A stretch of DNA of 64,000 nt from Microbacterium sp. (GCF_031180975.1 NZ_JAPSLI010000002.1:186001-250000), one strand, 5' to 3'; counted from the stretch's first letter, positions 36,862-46,553 are shown. A program made the numbers and translations. Notes: generated by a model from the sequence alone, not told the origin.

Positions 36862-36918
36862 GGGACGGTGCTCGCCGGCATCCGCCGCGGGCCTTCGCGG
36901 AGTCGAAGAGGAGCGTCG

Positions 36919-38862
36919 ATGCCGATACTGCCGAGCATCACCGGACCGCGGGACCTCGACCGGCTCTCGACGGCGGAGCTGAACACGCTCGCCGAGGAGA
37001 TCCGTGCATTCCTGATCGAGAACGTGTCCAGGACAGGCGGGCATCTGGGGCCGAACCTCGGCGTCGTCGAGTTGACCATCGCACTGCACCGGGTCTTCTC
37101 GTCGCCGGACGACCCCATCATCTTCGACACCGGCCACCAGTCCTACGTGCACAAGCTGCTCACCGGCCGCCAGGACTTCGACGGGCTGCGCTCCCGCGGT
37201 GGGCTGGCCGGGTACCCGCAGCGCTCGGAGAGCCCGCACGACGTGGTCGAGTCCTCGCACGCCTCGAGCTCGTTGAGCTGGGCGGACGGCGTTTCCCGCG
37301 CCATGACGGCCACCGGCCGCGCCGACCGTCATGTCGTCGCCGTCGTCGGCGACGGGGCGCTCACAGGCGGCATGACCTGGGAGGCGCTGAACAACATCAC
37401 CGACGACAACGACCGCAACCTCGTGATCGTCGTCAACGACAATGGCCGCTCCTACGCACCCACCATCGGTGGCATGTCCCGCTACCTCAACCGCGTGCGG
37501 ACGGCTGCCGCCTACCGCGAGATGCACCGCAAGTCGGACCGGCTGTTCCGCACGTTCGGGCCGCTCGGGCGGGCGGTGTTCCGCGGCGTCCGAGGCGGCA
37601 CGCACGGGTTCCTGTCCCGCTTCACGAACAACGCCGCGCTGTATTCCAATCTCGACATCAAGTACCTGGGGCCGGTGGACGGGCACGACATCGAGGCCCT
37701 CACCGAGACCCTCCAGCTCGCGCGCGAGTACGGTGCTCCGGTGATCGTGCACGCCATCACCGAGAAGGGTCGTGGCTATCAGCCCGCCAGGGACGACGAG
37801 GCCGACCAGTTCCATGCCGTCGGGCGCATCGACCCCGCCACGGGCGGCTCGCTGTCGATGTCGTCATCGCGCGCCTGGACGGACGTGTTCGCGTCGGCCC
37901 TGGTGGGGGTCGGGGAGCGCCGGCAGGACGTCATCGCGATGACCGCCGCGATGCTCCGGCCCACCGGCCTCGCGCCGTTCGCCGAGCGGTTCCCCGACCG
38001 CGTCTACGACGTGGGGATCGCCGAGCAGCACGCGGTGGCGTCTGCCGCCGGTCTCGCGTTCGGCGGCCTGCACCCGGTCGTGGCCATCTACGCGACCTTC
38101 ATGAACCGCGCCTTCGATCAGGTGCTCATGGACGTCGCGCTGCACAAGGCCGGCGTCACGTTCGTGCTCGATCGTGCCGGGGTCACCGGACCCGACGGTC
38201 CCAGCCACCACGGCATCTGGGACCTGGCCATGCTGCAGCTCGTCCCCGGCATCCGCATCGCCGCCCCGCGCGACGCCACCCGCCTGCAGGAGGTGCTCGA
38301 CGAAGCGGTGGAGGTGCGCGATGCCCCGACGGTGATCCGCTATCCGAAGGGCGCCATCCCGGCCGACATCCCCGCCGTGCGGCGGCTGTCGGACGGCGTC
38401 GACGTTCTCGCGCAGGACGACACCGAGGACGTGCTGCTGGTCGGCATCGGTCCGTTCGCCTCGCTCGCCCTCGACGTCGCGGAGCGGCTGCGTGCCCAGG
38501 GCATCGGCGCGACTGTCGTCGACCCGCGCTGGGCGATCCCGGTGCAGGAGTCGATCGTCGAGCTTGCGGCGCGTCATCGGCTGGTGATCACGCTCGAGGA
38601 CGGCATCCGGGTCGGCGGCATCGGCACCCGCGTGCGGCAGGTGCTGCGCGAAGCGGGCATCGACACGGCGGTGGACGAGCTCGGAGTGCCGGACGAGTTC
38701 ATAGACCACGCGTCCCGTGAAGAGATCCTCGCCGATGCCGGTCTGACCGCCGCGAAGATCGCCCACGACGTGGTGGCACAGGTGTTGGGGCGGCGGGTGC
38801 CCATCGCCCGCCAAGGGGATCACACCGGCGCGATCGAACTGCCGGTGCACGAACAGCGCTAG
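36919..38862 (+). CDS. dxs: 1-deoxy-D-xylulose-5-phosphate synthase
   Basis: 647 aa, thiamine-diphosphate enzyme joining pyruvate and glyceraldehyde-3-phosphate, the first step of the MEP isoprenoid pathway. Seen are the transketolase-like N-terminal GGHLGPNLGVVELT, FDTGHQSYVHKLLTGR, the ThDP motif GDGALTGGMTWEALNN, VGIAEQHAVASAAG and DRAGVTGPDGPSHHG. ATG 36919 with GAGGAG upstream is preferred; an in-frame GTG at 36868 behind a -10 hexamer is the alternative. Its TAG stop shares the palindrome CTAG with the stop of the opposing gene. Confidence 0.96.
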   Translation: MPILPSITGPRDLDRLSTAELNTLAEEIRAFLIENVSRTGGHLGPNLGVVELTIALHRVFSSPDDPIIFDTGHQSYVHKLLTGRQDFDGLRSRGGLAGYPQRSESPHDVVESSHASSSLSWADGVSRAMTATGRADRHVVAVVGDGALTGGMTWEALNNITDDNDRNLVIVVNDNGRSYAPTIGGMSRYLNRVRTAAAYREMHRKSDRLFRTFGPLGRAVFRGVRGGTHGFLSRFTNNAALYSNLDIKYLGPVDGHDIEALTETLQLAREYGAPVIVHAITEKGRGYQPARDDEADQFHAVGRIDPATGGSLSMSSSRAWTDVFASALVGVGERRQDVIAMTAAMLRPTGLAPFAERFPDRVYDVGIAEQHAVASAAGLAFGGLHPVVAIYATFMNRAFDQVLMDVALHKAGVTFVLDRAGVTGPDGPSHHGIWDLAMLQLVPGIRIAAPRDATRLQEVLDEAVEVRDAPTVIRYPKGAIPADIPAVRRLSDGVDVLAQDDTEDVLLVGIGPFASLALDVAERLRAQGIGATVVDPRWAIPVQESIVELAARHRLVITLEDGIRVGGIGTRVRQVLREAGIDTAVDELGVPDEFIDHASREEILADAGLTAAKIAHDVVAQVLGRRVPIARQGDHTGAIELPVHEQR

Positions 38863-39323
38863 ACCCGCCGACCGCGCTGCACGCGCCGCGCCGCCCAGGC
38901 CCAGCCGGCGGCCGCGGCGACAGCGGCCATGGCGATGATCCACAACGCGGTCGGGGTCATCAGTGCCGTGAACTGCGGCCGCGACGGCGTCATGACGAGC
39001 ACTGCGACGGTGCCCGCCAGCGCGCCCAGTGCCCCAAGCGCGACCACGTGCAGTGCCACGCGCGTGACGCGCGTCAGCAACCGGCCCAGCAGCCACGCGG
39101 CAGGGGCGGCGAAGAGCACCGTGAGGCCGGAGGCGATCGCAACGATCGGCAACCCGTACAGGACGAGCGCGGTGACCGCCTGGTCAGGGGGACTCGCGGA
39201 CGTCAGCCCCTGGGCGACGAGGAAGACCGACGTCTCGGTGAGGAACACCAACCAGGCGGCGATCATACCGCGGCGCAGGTCGCGTGGGCCGAATGCCATC
39301 ACCGCCCCCTGCTGGTACGTCAT
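38859..39323 (-). CDS. Four-helix membrane protein of unknown function
   Basis: 154 aa with four predicted transmembrane helices (about residues 19-38, 50-72, 86-109 and 122-143) and very short loops. The C-terminus RRVQRGRRV is basic and probably cytoplasmic. I do not recognise a family. It follows the SPFH gene on the same strand with a 22-bp gap, so the two are likely co-transcribed. Its TAG stop lies within the CTAG that also ends dxs. Confidence 0.7.
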   Translation of the reverse strand: MTYQQGAVMAFGPRDLRRGMIAAWLVFLTETSVFLVAQGLTSASPPDQAVTALVLYGLPIVAIASGLTVLFAAPAAWLLGRLLTRVTRVALHVVALGALGALAGTVAVLVMTPSRPQFTALMTPTALWIIAMAAVAAAAGWAWAARRVQRGRRV

Positions 39324-39345
39324 GCTGCGAGATCACCTGGAACGT

Positions 39346-40038
39346 TCAGTTCAGTGCGTGCAGCGCTCCGAGCGCCGCAGCCGGTCGATCCGCGTCGCGG
39401 AGGGCTCCTGCCAGGAGATAGCCGTCTGTGAGGGCGTCGCCGGTGACCATCACGCGCAACAGCTCCACCCCGCAGGTCTCGCGCACCTGTGCGGCGCATG
39501 CGGCGAGCACGCGCGCGCTGATCTCGTCGTTGTGCGGCAGCTCGGTGCCCTCCATCAGCCGGATGGTGTCGCGCAGCGCGGCACCGACGATGTTCGACGC
39601 GCGCTCCTTGACGTTGACGACGTCCAATTCGAACACCCGAAGATCGCGACCGGTCGCGATCGGGCGCCACTCGAACGAGGCATGCACCCGGTGCTGGTGT
39701 CCGCCGGCGCCGGTCATCTCCCGTGCCGGCAGATCCGTGGCGCGGCAACGGACGTCGACGAGCCGGTACCAGTAGAACAACGGGAACGCGCCGTGCGAGC
39801 CCGGGGCGAGGACCACCACCTCGCCGACGGTGCCGGTCGCGGTGCGCCTGCGCGGCGGACGGTTGCGGATGATCGGTTTACCGTTGCGCGTGCGGATCGC
39901 CGCCCAGCCCTCGTCGACTGTGACGACGAAGAGCTTCAGCAGCGCGGGCACCACGAGCAGGATGGTGAGCACCGCCGTCCCGGTCTTCAGCAGGCCCGAC
40001 ATCCCCCTGCCGCTGAGCATCGTCACGAGCATGTCCAT
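39346..40038 (-). CDS. SPFH/Band 7-like membrane-associated protein
   Basis: 230 aa. An N-terminal transmembrane helix (about residues 18-38, TAVLTILLVVPALLKLFVVTV) is followed by VDEGWAAIRTRNGKPI and LAPGSHGAFPLFYWYRLVDVRCRATDLP. This is the SPFH pattern (a membrane anchor, then 'G...PG....P' and a beta-domain). The later region SARVLAACAAQVRETCGVELLRVMVT resembles the helical end of Band 7 domains. It lacks a long coiled coil, so it is a short family member. Possible scaffold; the cargo is unknown. The start at 40038 is chosen by fit; no good ribosome site is seen. Confidence 0.65.
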   Translation of the reverse strand: MDMLVTMLSGRGMSGLLKTGTAVLTILLVVPALLKLFVVTVDEGWAAIRTRNGKPIIRNRPPRRRTATGTVGEVVVLAPGSHGAFPLFYWYRLVDVRCRATDLPAREMTGAGGHQHRVHASFEWRPIATGRDLRVFELDVVNVKERASNIVGAALRDTIRLMEGTELPHNDEISARVLAACAAQVRETCGVELLRVMVTGDALTDGYLLAGALRDADRPAAALGALHALN

Positions 40039-40146
40039 GAGTCCACTGTGCCGCCTGCGGCGGACCGTGAAGCCCGCAGACCGGCCTGCCGCCGAGGAGT
40101 TCATTCGCTGTTCGACGCACGTTCCACAGCGTTTCCGCGCACGGAA

Positions 40147-40177
40147 ACGGGCGGGAGGCGCATCGCCCCCCGCCCGT
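40147..40177 (-). terminator. fadAB terminator
   Basis: 14-bp stem with one mismatch (ACGGGCGGGAGGCG with CGCCCCCCGCCCGT) and a CAT loop, 12 nt past the fadB stop. A second perfect 8-bp hairpin (CGTTTCCG-CGCA-CGGAAACG, 40130-40149) follows. Confidence 0.7.
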
Positions 40178-40189
40178 CACACCCTCCGC

Positions 40190-42331
40190 TCAGCGGTGCG
40201 CGACACCCCGGATCGGCGGGTGGTGGAACGTGTCGCCGAACACGCGCTCGGACGCCCCTTCCCGGTCCAGGTACGGCGACGCACCGCCGTCGATGAACGG
40301 CCAACCCGCGCCGAGGATGAGGCACAGGTCGATGTCCTCCACCTCGGGCACCACGCCCTCGTCCAGCATGATGCGGATCTCCTGTGCGAGGCCGTCCTGC
40401 ACACGCCGGAGGATCTCCTCAGCGCTCACCCGGGTCGATCCGACGGCCGGCTTGATCGCCTTCTCGGCCGCCTTCGACCAGCCGGTGACGCGTCCGCCCT
40501 TGTCCTTCTCCACGACCTGCTCGAGCTCCGCCAGCGCGTGGAAATTCTCGTTCGCATAGAACCGGTCGGGGAAGGCGCGCACCATGGTGTCCTGCACGTG
40601 CGCGGCCACCTTCCAGCCCACCAGATCGATCAGCTGGAACGGTCCCATCGGCAGTCCGAGCGGCGCGAACGCCTTCTCGACGTCAGCGATGGGCGTGCCC
40701 TCGTACACGGCGCGCGCGGCCTCGCCCATCACCTTCGCCAGGAGCCTGTTCACCACGAAGCCGGGGGCATCCGCGGTGAGCACCGCGTTCTTGCCGAGTC
40801 CCTTCGCGGCCACGAACGCGGTTGCGAGCGCCTGCTCGTCGGTCGCCGGCGTCTTCACCACCTCGATCAGCGGCATCACCGCGACCGGGTTGAAGAAGTG
40901 GAAGCCGACGAGGCGCTCCGGGTGCGCCAGCTTCGCGCCGATCTCCTCGACGGACAGCGACGACGTGTTGGTGGCGAGGATGGCGTCCTCGGCGACGATC
41001 TTCTCGATCTCCCCGAAGACGGCCTGCTTGACCCCGACCTCCTCGAAGACGGCCTCGATGACGAAGTCGCAGTCCGCGTAGAGGCTCTTGTCGGTCGTCC
41101 CGGTGATCAGAGACCGCAGCTTGTTGGCAGTGTCCCCGTCCACCCGACCCTTCGCCTCGAGCTTGCCGATCTCGTCGTGGATGTGGGCCACGCCCTTGTC
41201 GACACGCGCATGGTCGAGGTCCGTGATCAGCACCGGCACCTGCAGCTTGCGCACGAACAGCAGCGCGAACTGGCTGGCCATGAGGCCCGCGCCGATGACG
41301 CCCACCTTGGTGACCTTCTTCGCCAACTGCTTGTCGGGGGCGCCCACGGGCCGCTTGGCACGCTTCTGCACCAGATCGAAGGCGTACATGGACGCCGCGA
41401 ACTGGTCGCCGGTGACGAGGTCGGCGAGGGCCTCGTCCTCCCGCGCGAAGCCCTCCGCCTTCGTGCCGCTGCGGGCCTTGTCGAGCAGCTCGAGGGCCGC
41501 GTACGGTGACTTCGGCACCGTGCCGATCTTCGACTCCAGCATCCCGCGCGCCATCTTGATGGCGATCGGCCACTTGGTGAGTCGCTCGATCCGCCCCGGT
41601 TCGTTGCGTCGTTCCACCTTCCGGCCGCCGAGCACGGCGTCGGCCCACGCGAGCGAGTTCTCGAGGAAGTTCGCGGGCGAGAAGATGGCGTCGAAGATGC
41701 CGAGCTCGAAGGCCTGCTGCGGCTTCAGCATCCGGTTCTGCTTGAGGGGGTTGGAGATGACCACCTCGAGCGCGTTCTCGATGCCGATCAGATTCGGCAG
41801 CAGGTAGGCGCCGCCCCAGCCGGGGATGATGCCCAGGAACACCTCCGGCAGCGCTACCGCCGCGGCCGACGCGTCCACGGTCCGGTAGGTGGAGTTCAGG
41901 GCGATCTCCAGACCGCCGCCGAGCGCCAGTCCGTTCACGAACGCGAACGAGGGCACGCCGAGCTCGGACAGCGAGCCGAGCACCTTGTGGCCGAGCTGCG
42001 CGATGAGCCTGGCGTCGTCGCGTGAGCGCACCTTGCTGATGTCCGACAGGTCGGCGCCGGCGGCGAGGATGTACTGCTTGCCGGTGATGCCGACGGCGTG
42101 GATCTCACCCGACGTCGCCCGCGACTTCAGCGAGTCGAGCGTCGCGCCCAGCTCCAGCAGCGTCGCGGGGCCGAGCGTGTTGGGCCGGGTGTGGTCACGA
42201 CCGTTGTCGAGGGTGATCAGCGCCAGCACTTTGCCGGATGCCAGACGGATGTCGCGCACCGGGGAGTGCGTGACGACTTCGCCCTCGGCCAGCGCCTTCA
42301 GGGGAGAGAAATCGACGTCTTCGTAGCTCAC
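40190..42331 (-). CDS. fadB: 3-hydroxyacyl-CoA dehydrogenase/enoyl-CoA hydratase, fatty-oxidation alpha subunit
   Basis: 713 aa bifunctional beta-oxidation enzyme. The N-terminal crotonase domain has the oxyanion-hole segment FVNGLALGGGLEIAL and IIPGWGGAYLLPNLIG with catalytic-Glu context. The linker helix precedes the NAD-binding domain (KVGVIGAGLMASQFALL, about residue 345). The dehydrogenase active site contains NTSSLSVEEI, HFFNPVAVMPLIEVV and APGFVVNRLL. GTG 42331 overlaps the stop of the thiolase gene by 4 bp, which shows coupled translation of a FadAB complex. Confidence 0.93.
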   Translation of the reverse strand: MSYEDVDFSPLKALAEGEVVTHSPVRDIRLASGKVLALITLDNGRDHTRPNTLGPATLLELGATLDSLKSRATSGEIHAVGITGKQYILAAGADLSDISKVRSRDDARLIAQLGHKVLGSLSELGVPSFAFVNGLALGGGLEIALNSTYRTVDASAAAVALPEVFLGIIPGWGGAYLLPNLIGIENALEVVISNPLKQNRMLKPQQAFELGIFDAIFSPANFLENSLAWADAVLGGRKVERRNEPGRIERLTKWPIAIKMARGMLESKIGTVPKSPYAALELLDKARSGTKAEGFAREDEALADLVTGDQFAASMYAFDLVQKRAKRPVGAPDKQLAKKVTKVGVIGAGLMASQFALLFVRKLQVPVLITDLDHARVDKGVAHIHDEIGKLEAKGRVDGDTANKLRSLITGTTDKSLYADCDFVIEAVFEEVGVKQAVFGEIEKIVAEDAILATNTSSLSVEEIGAKLAHPERLVGFHFFNPVAVMPLIEVVKTPATDEQALATAFVAAKGLGKNAVLTADAPGFVVNRLLAKVMGEAARAVYEGTPIADVEKAFAPLGLPMGPFQLIDLVGWKVAAHVQDTMVRAFPDRFYANENFHALAELEQVVEKDKGGRVTGWSKAAEKAIKPAVGSTRVSAEEILRRVQDGLAQEIRIMLDEGVVPEVEDIDLCLILGAGWPFIDGGASPYLDREGASERVFGDTFHHPPIRGVAHR

Positions 42332-43533
42332 TTCTTCTTCTTTCCGTCGTAGAACGGGTTCTCCCAGATGACCGAGCCGCCCTGACCCAGGCCGACGCAC
42401 ATGGCGGTCAGGCCGTACCGGACGTCGGGGCGCTCGGCGAACTGTGCGGCGAGCTGGATCATGAGTCGCACCCCGGATGCCGCCAGCGGGTGACCGATCG
42501 CGATCGCACCGCCCCACTGGTTGACGCGCGGGTCGTCGTCCGCGATGCCGAAGTGATCCAGCAGCGAGATCACCTGGATGGCGAAGGCCTCGTTCAGTTC
42601 GAACAAGCCGATGTCGTCGATCGTGAGACCGGCCTTCTTGAGCGCCTTCTCGGTGGACGGGATCGGGCCGATGCCCATGATCTCCGGCTGGACCCCGGCG
42701 AACGCGAACGAGACCATCCGCATCTTGGGCTTCAGGCCGAGCTCCTTCACGGCCTGCTTCCCGGCGAGCAGCGACATGGTCGCGCCGTCGGTCAGCGGCG
42801 ACGAGGTGCCGGCCGTGACGCGCCCGTGCGGGCGGAACGGGGTCTTCAGCGCCGCCAGGTCCTCCATGGTGGTCTGCGGGCGGCGACCCTCGTCCTCGGT
42901 GGCGAGGCCCCACGCGCCGTCGGGCCCTTTCACCGCGACCGGCACGAGGTCGGGCTGGATCTTCCCGGCGTCGTACGCCGCCTGCACCTTGTGCTGGCTG
43001 AGCATGCCGAACCGATCGGAGCGCTCCTTGGTGAGGTGCGGGAACCGGTCGAAGATCCGCTCCGCGGTGACGCCCATGTTCAGCGCACCCGGGTCGACCA
43101 TCTTCTCCGCGACGAACCGCGGGTTGGGGTCGGCGTTGCCCCCGATGGGGTGGTGCCCCATGTGCTCGACCCCGCCGGCCAGTGCCAGGTCGTACATGCC
43201 GATGCCGATGGACGCGGCCATGGTGGTGACGGAGGTCATGGCGCCGGCGCACATGCGCTCGACCGCGAGCCCGGGCACGGTCTGGGGGAGACCCGCCAGG
43301 ATCGCCACCGAGCGGCCGAGCGTGAGGCCCTGGTCTCCGGTCTGGCTGGTCGCGGCGATGGCGACGTCATCGATGCGGTCCGCAGGGACCTCGGCGTTGC
43401 GCTCCATCAGCCCGATGGTCGCCTTCACGGCCAGGTCGTCCGCGCGGGTGTTCCAGTACATGCCTTTTTCGCCGGCGCGCCCGAACGGGGTGCGCACTCC
43501 ATCGACGAAGAAGACGTCCGAGATCTCGGCCAC
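42328..43533 (-). CDS. fadA: Acetyl-CoA acyltransferase (thiolase)
   Basis: 401 aa beta-ketothiolase completing each beta-oxidation cycle. The N-terminal nucleophile Cys is in VERMCAGAMTSV. The C-terminal His is in GHPLAASGVRLM and the second Cys in AMCVGLGQGGSVIW. The C-terminal KKKK tail is unusual but short. GTG 43533 follows GGAGG. First gene of the fadA-fadB operon. Confidence 0.93.
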   Translation of the reverse strand: MAEISDVFFVDGVRTPFGRAGEKGMYWNTRADDLAVKATIGLMERNAEVPADRIDDVAIAATSQTGDQGLTLGRSVAILAGLPQTVPGLAVERMCAGAMTSVTTMAASIGIGMYDLALAGGVEHMGHHPIGGNADPNPRFVAEKMVDPGALNMGVTAERIFDRFPHLTKERSDRFGMLSQHKVQAAYDAGKIQPDLVPVAVKGPDGAWGLATEDEGRRPQTTMEDLAALKTPFRPHGRVTAGTSSPLTDGATMSLLAGKQAVKELGLKPKMRMVSFAFAGVQPEIMGIGPIPSTEKALKKAGLTIDDIGLFELNEAFAIQVISLLDHFGIADDDPRVNQWGGAIAIGHPLAASGVRLMIQLAAQFAERPDVRYGLTAMCVGLGQGGSVIWENPFYDGKKKK

Positions 43534-43605
43534 TCTGCCTCCATAGGTTGGGATGATCTCAGCCTATGGACGGGCGGGAAGCGCCCGGAATCGGTTGGGT
43601 CGAAC

Positions 43606-44799
43606 CTACGAAGCGTCCTCGGCGGGCTCCGCGGGCGATTGCATCGCTTCTACAAAGGCTTCAGCGATCTTCTGTGCAGTGTGCGCAATCTGCCAGGGGC
43701 GGGCCCCGAGCTTCTCCAGCGCTGCGGCGATCGACTCGGTGTCGAGGCCGGGCGGCTGCCACGCCAGGCGTCGCAGGTGATCGGGGGTGAGAAGGTTCTC
43801 CGTCGGCATGTGCAGCTGCTCGGCGATGGCTTCGACCGCCGGGCGCGCCGCCTTCAGGCGTCGATCGGCTTCCGGGTTGCGTTCCGCCCACGAACGCGGG
43901 GGCGGGAGCGTGTCGCTCGGCACCCGTTCGCGAGGGAGATCCTCGGTCTCCCGGCCGCGCACGATGGCCTGCCACCAGCGGTCGAGCTGGCTGCGGCTGG
44001 CACGACCGTTGAAGTCGCTCAGGCCTGCCAACGCCTGTTTGCTCGGGGGAGCCGCGAGAACGGCCGCGAGCAGCGACCGGTCGGGCACGAGCCGCCCGGG
44101 GGAGACGTCCATCTGCTGCGCGTACTCCTCGCGCGCCGTCCAGAGCTCGCGCGCGACGGCGAGGTTGCGGGCCCCGCGCACCCGGTGCAGACCGCTGAGG
44201 CGGCGCCATGGCTCCTCGCGAGGCGGCTTCGGCAGTCGTGCGAGGGTGGCGGCGAACTCCTGCGCGGCGATCTCGGACTTGCCCGCCTCCGCCAGCTCGG
44301 CGGCAAGGGCGTCCCGAACGTCGACGAGGTGCACGACGTCCAAAGCCGCGTACTCGAGCCATGCCGCCGGCAGCGGGCGCGTCGACCAGTCGGCCGCCGA
44401 GTGCTCCTTGGCCAGTGCCACCCCGATGGTGTGCTCGACGACGGCGGCCAGACCGACACGCTCCAGGCCCAGCAGCCGTGCCGCGAGCTCGGTGTCGAAG
44501 ATGGACGGCGGCTCGAGCCCGAGCTCGCGCAGCGACGGAAGATCCTGGCTGGCGGCGTGCAGCACCCACTCCTCGCCGCCGATGGCGTCCTGGAGCGCAC
44601 TGACGTCGCCGATCGCGGGCGGGTCGAAGAGGAACACGCCGGCGTCGCGGCGGAACACCTGCACGAGGTAGGCGCGCTGCGAGTAGCGGAACCCGGAGGC
44701 CCTTTCGACGTCGACCGCGACAGGGCCGGCGCCTGCGGCCAGTGCCCGACAGGCGTCGGCGAACTCCGTGCGGTCCTCGATCACGGAGTATTCAGCCAC
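43606..44799 (-). CDS. RNase D-like 3'-5' exonuclease with HRDC domains
   Basis: 397 aa. The DEDD exonuclease domain has VAVDVERASGFRYSQRAYLVQV (DxE), LHAASQDLPSLRELGL (D), DTELAARLLGLERVGL, and the DEDDy end YAALDVVHLVDV. An HRDC domain follows (about residues 215-290), and the C-terminal stretch resembles a second HRDC-like fold. RNase D trims tRNA and other structured RNA 3' ends. The first acidic motif reads DVE, not DTE, and is still functional-looking. GTG 44799 overlaps the DUF3000 stop by 8 bp, the same gene pairing as in mycobacteria. Confidence 0.88.
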   Translation of the reverse strand: MAEYSVIEDRTEFADACRALAAGAGPVAVDVERASGFRYSQRAYLVQVFRRDAGVFLFDPPAIGDVSALQDAIGGEEWVLHAASQDLPSLRELGLEPPSIFDTELAARLLGLERVGLAAVVEHTIGVALAKEHSAADWSTRPLPAAWLEYAALDVVHLVDVRDALAAELAEAGKSEIAAQEFAATLARLPKPPREEPWRRLSGLHRVRGARNLAVARELWTAREEYAQQMDVSPGRLVPDRSLLAAVLAAPPSKQALAGLSDFNGRASRSQLDRWWQAIVRGRETEDLPRERVPSDTLPPPRSWAERNPEADRRLKAARPAVEAIAEQLHMPTENLLTPDHLRRLAWQPPGLDTESIAAALEKLGARPWQIAHTAQKIAEAFVEAMQSPAEPAEDAS

Positions 44800-45373
44800 G
44801 GCCGCCCTTTCTCGCGCCGAACACGGCGACGTTCTCGGATCCGGGCGGCAGGCCCGCCAGCATCCCCACCAGCTCCGCCCATGCTTCCACATGCGGCCGG
44901 ATCGGTCCTTCAGGCGTCCATGACGCGCGCAGCTCGATCTGCGCGCCGTCGCCCTCGCCCGACAGCCCGCCGAACCCCTTCGACAGCATCTTCGTCGAGG
45001 TGCCCGACGCGGAGTGGTACACCGCGTTCCGCGACTCCAACGCGTCCACCAGCCAGGACCACGCGACATCTGCCAGCAGCGGATCCGTGCCGATCTCCGG
45101 CTCCAGGGGTGCCTGCGCGAACGCGACGATCCGCCACGGGCCGTCCCAGGCGCCCGGCTCATCGGGGTCATGCAGCAGCACGAAGCGTCCAGTGCCGTAC
45201 ACCGAATCACCGTGATCGTCCGGGCGCACATCGGCCGCGAGGGCGATCGAGAACGGTGCGAGACCTGCGGGAGAGGGGATCTCCCTGACGACGATGTCGG
45301 AGCGGAAGACCGTCTCGCGCAGCTGAACGGCGGCCTCTTCGAAGAGCGAGGCGGCATCCGGGTGTGCGGTCAC
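44792..45373 (-). CDS. DUF3000 protein
   Basis: 193 aa conserved actinobacterial protein. Recognisable parts are LRETVFRSDIVVREIPSP near residue 18, GRFVLLHDPDEPGAWDGPWRIV near 62, and WSWLVDALESRNA near 105. Soluble, function unknown, consistently found next to the RNase D-like gene. GTG 45373 start; it diverges from the hydrolase gene with a 25-bp gap. Confidence 0.86.
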   Translation of the reverse strand: MTAHPDAASLFEEAAVQLRETVFRSDIVVREIPSPAGLAPFSIALAADVRPDDHGDSVYGTGRFVLLHDPDEPGAWDGPWRIVAFAQAPLEPEIGTDPLLADVAWSWLVDALESRNAVYHSASGTSTKMLSKGFGGLSGEGDGAQIELRASWTPEGPIRPHVEAWAELVGMLAGLPPGSENVAVFGARKGGRG

Positions 45374-45398
45374 GTGGACAGGCTAGAGTCAGGAGGCG

Positions 45399-46553
45399 AT
45401 GAAGAGTCTCAGGCACGCCGTAGCCGTCGCCGTCCCCGCCCTCGCGGCCGTGGGCGCCGCCGCGGCGATCCTCTCCACCGCGCGGCATGTCGTGCGACCT
45501 ACGCCACGGGCCAACGACACCCGGATCATCGCCGTCGACACGGGGGCGCAGACGATCGAACTGAGCCGCACCCTCGACACCGAGCTGCCGGGTCGCTACG
45601 GCCTGTTCACCTCTGGTACCTACGGGTACGTCAAGCTCGGTGCGGTGCTCAGCGCCGACGCGCACAGCGTCCGTCGCAAGCTCTTGACGAAGATCGAGCC
45701 CGGCGCACGCGTGGACCGCGACGCGGCGTTCTCCGGGTGGTACTACGTCAGCCCCACCGAGCTGCACCTGCCGTGGGAAGCAGTGAGCATCGGCACTCCG
45801 GCCGGCCCGTGCCCGGCCTGGCTCTTCCCCGCGGACTCGAGTACGTGGGTCATCCAGGTGCACGGCCGCGGCACCACCAGGGCGGAGTGCCTGCGGGCGG
45901 TGCCGGTGTTCCACGCGCTGGGCCTGCCCACTCTGGTCGTCTCCTACCGGAACGACGGGGAGGCGCCACGCAGCCGCGCGGGCAGCTACACCCTCGGTGC
46001 GTCGGAGTGGCTGGATGTGGATGCCGCGATCGGCCACGCCCTGCGACACGGCGCCGACCGCGTGGTGCTGATGGGCTGGTCGATGGGCGGCGCGGTCGCG
46101 CTGCAGACCGCGGTGTCCTCCGAGCACAGGTCTGCCATCGCCGGGCTGATCCTGGAGTCGCCCGTCGTCGACTGGCGCGCGGTGCTGCGCTTCCAGGCGG
46201 CCCTGAAGGGATTGCGCGACCCGCTGCCCGGGCTGGCGATGACCGCGCTGTCGCGTTCCGTCACGGCGCGCCTGAGCGGGGCGGACCACGCCATCCCGTT
46301 CGATCGCCTGGACATGGTCGCACGGGCGGACGAGTTGGAGGCGCCGGTGCTGATCCTGCACAGCGACGACGACGGGTTCGTTCCCACCGACGCGTCGCAC
46401 GCACTGGCATCCGCTCGGCCCGACATCGTGACGATGCCGCCGTTCTCGGGCGCTCGGCACACGAAGCTGTGGAACCACGACCAGACGCGGTGGACGGCCG
46501 CCATCAACGACTGGATGCGCGAACAGGGACTCGCAGTCAGCGCTTCTGCCTGA
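45399..46553 (+). CDS. Membrane-anchored alpha/beta hydrolase
   Basis: 384 aa. The N-terminal hydrophobic segment (about residues 7-27) is a membrane anchor or uncleaved signal. The hydrolase core starts near residue 145: oxyanion strand VIQVHGRGTTRAECLRAV, nucleophile elbow LMGWSMGGAVALQTA (Ser), acid VLILHSDDDGFVP (Asp), and a His in PPFSGARHTKLWNHD. A domain of about 110 residues before the core is not recognised. Substrate unknown. The ATG is preceded by AGGAGG, and TAGAGT lies just upstream of that. The 3' end overlaps sufE by 17 bp on the opposite strand. Confidence 0.85.
   Translation: MKSLRHAVAVAVPALAAVGAAAAILSTARHVVRPTPRANDTRIIAVDTGAQTIELSRTLDTELPGRYGLFTSGTYGYVKLGAVLSADAHSVRRKLLTKIEPGARVDRDAAFSGWYYVSPTELHLPWEAVSIGTPAGPCPAWLFPADSSTWVIQVHGRGTTRAECLRAVPVFHALGLPTLVVSYRNDGEAPRSRAGSYTLGASEWLDVDAAIGHALRHGADRVVLMGWSMGGAVALQTAVSSEHRSAIAGLILESPVVDWRAVLRFQAALKGLRDPLPGLAMTALSRSVTARLSGADHAIPFDRLDMVARADELEAPVLILHSDDDGFVPTDASHALASARPDIVTMPPFSGARHTKLWNHDQTRWTAAINDWMREQGLAVSASA

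Noticed and set aside
33897-37130. Very long minus-strand open frame (over 1000 codons) across acnA
   Set aside because: Antisense shadow of acnA and dxs in GC-rich DNA; its translation is low-complexity and His/Arg/Val-rich with no domain motif, while the plus strand encodes clear aconitase motifs.
42490-45288. Plus-strand 932-codon frame across fadA and the RNase D-like gene
   Set aside because: Shadow frame; the opposite strand has complete thiolase and exonuclease motifs.
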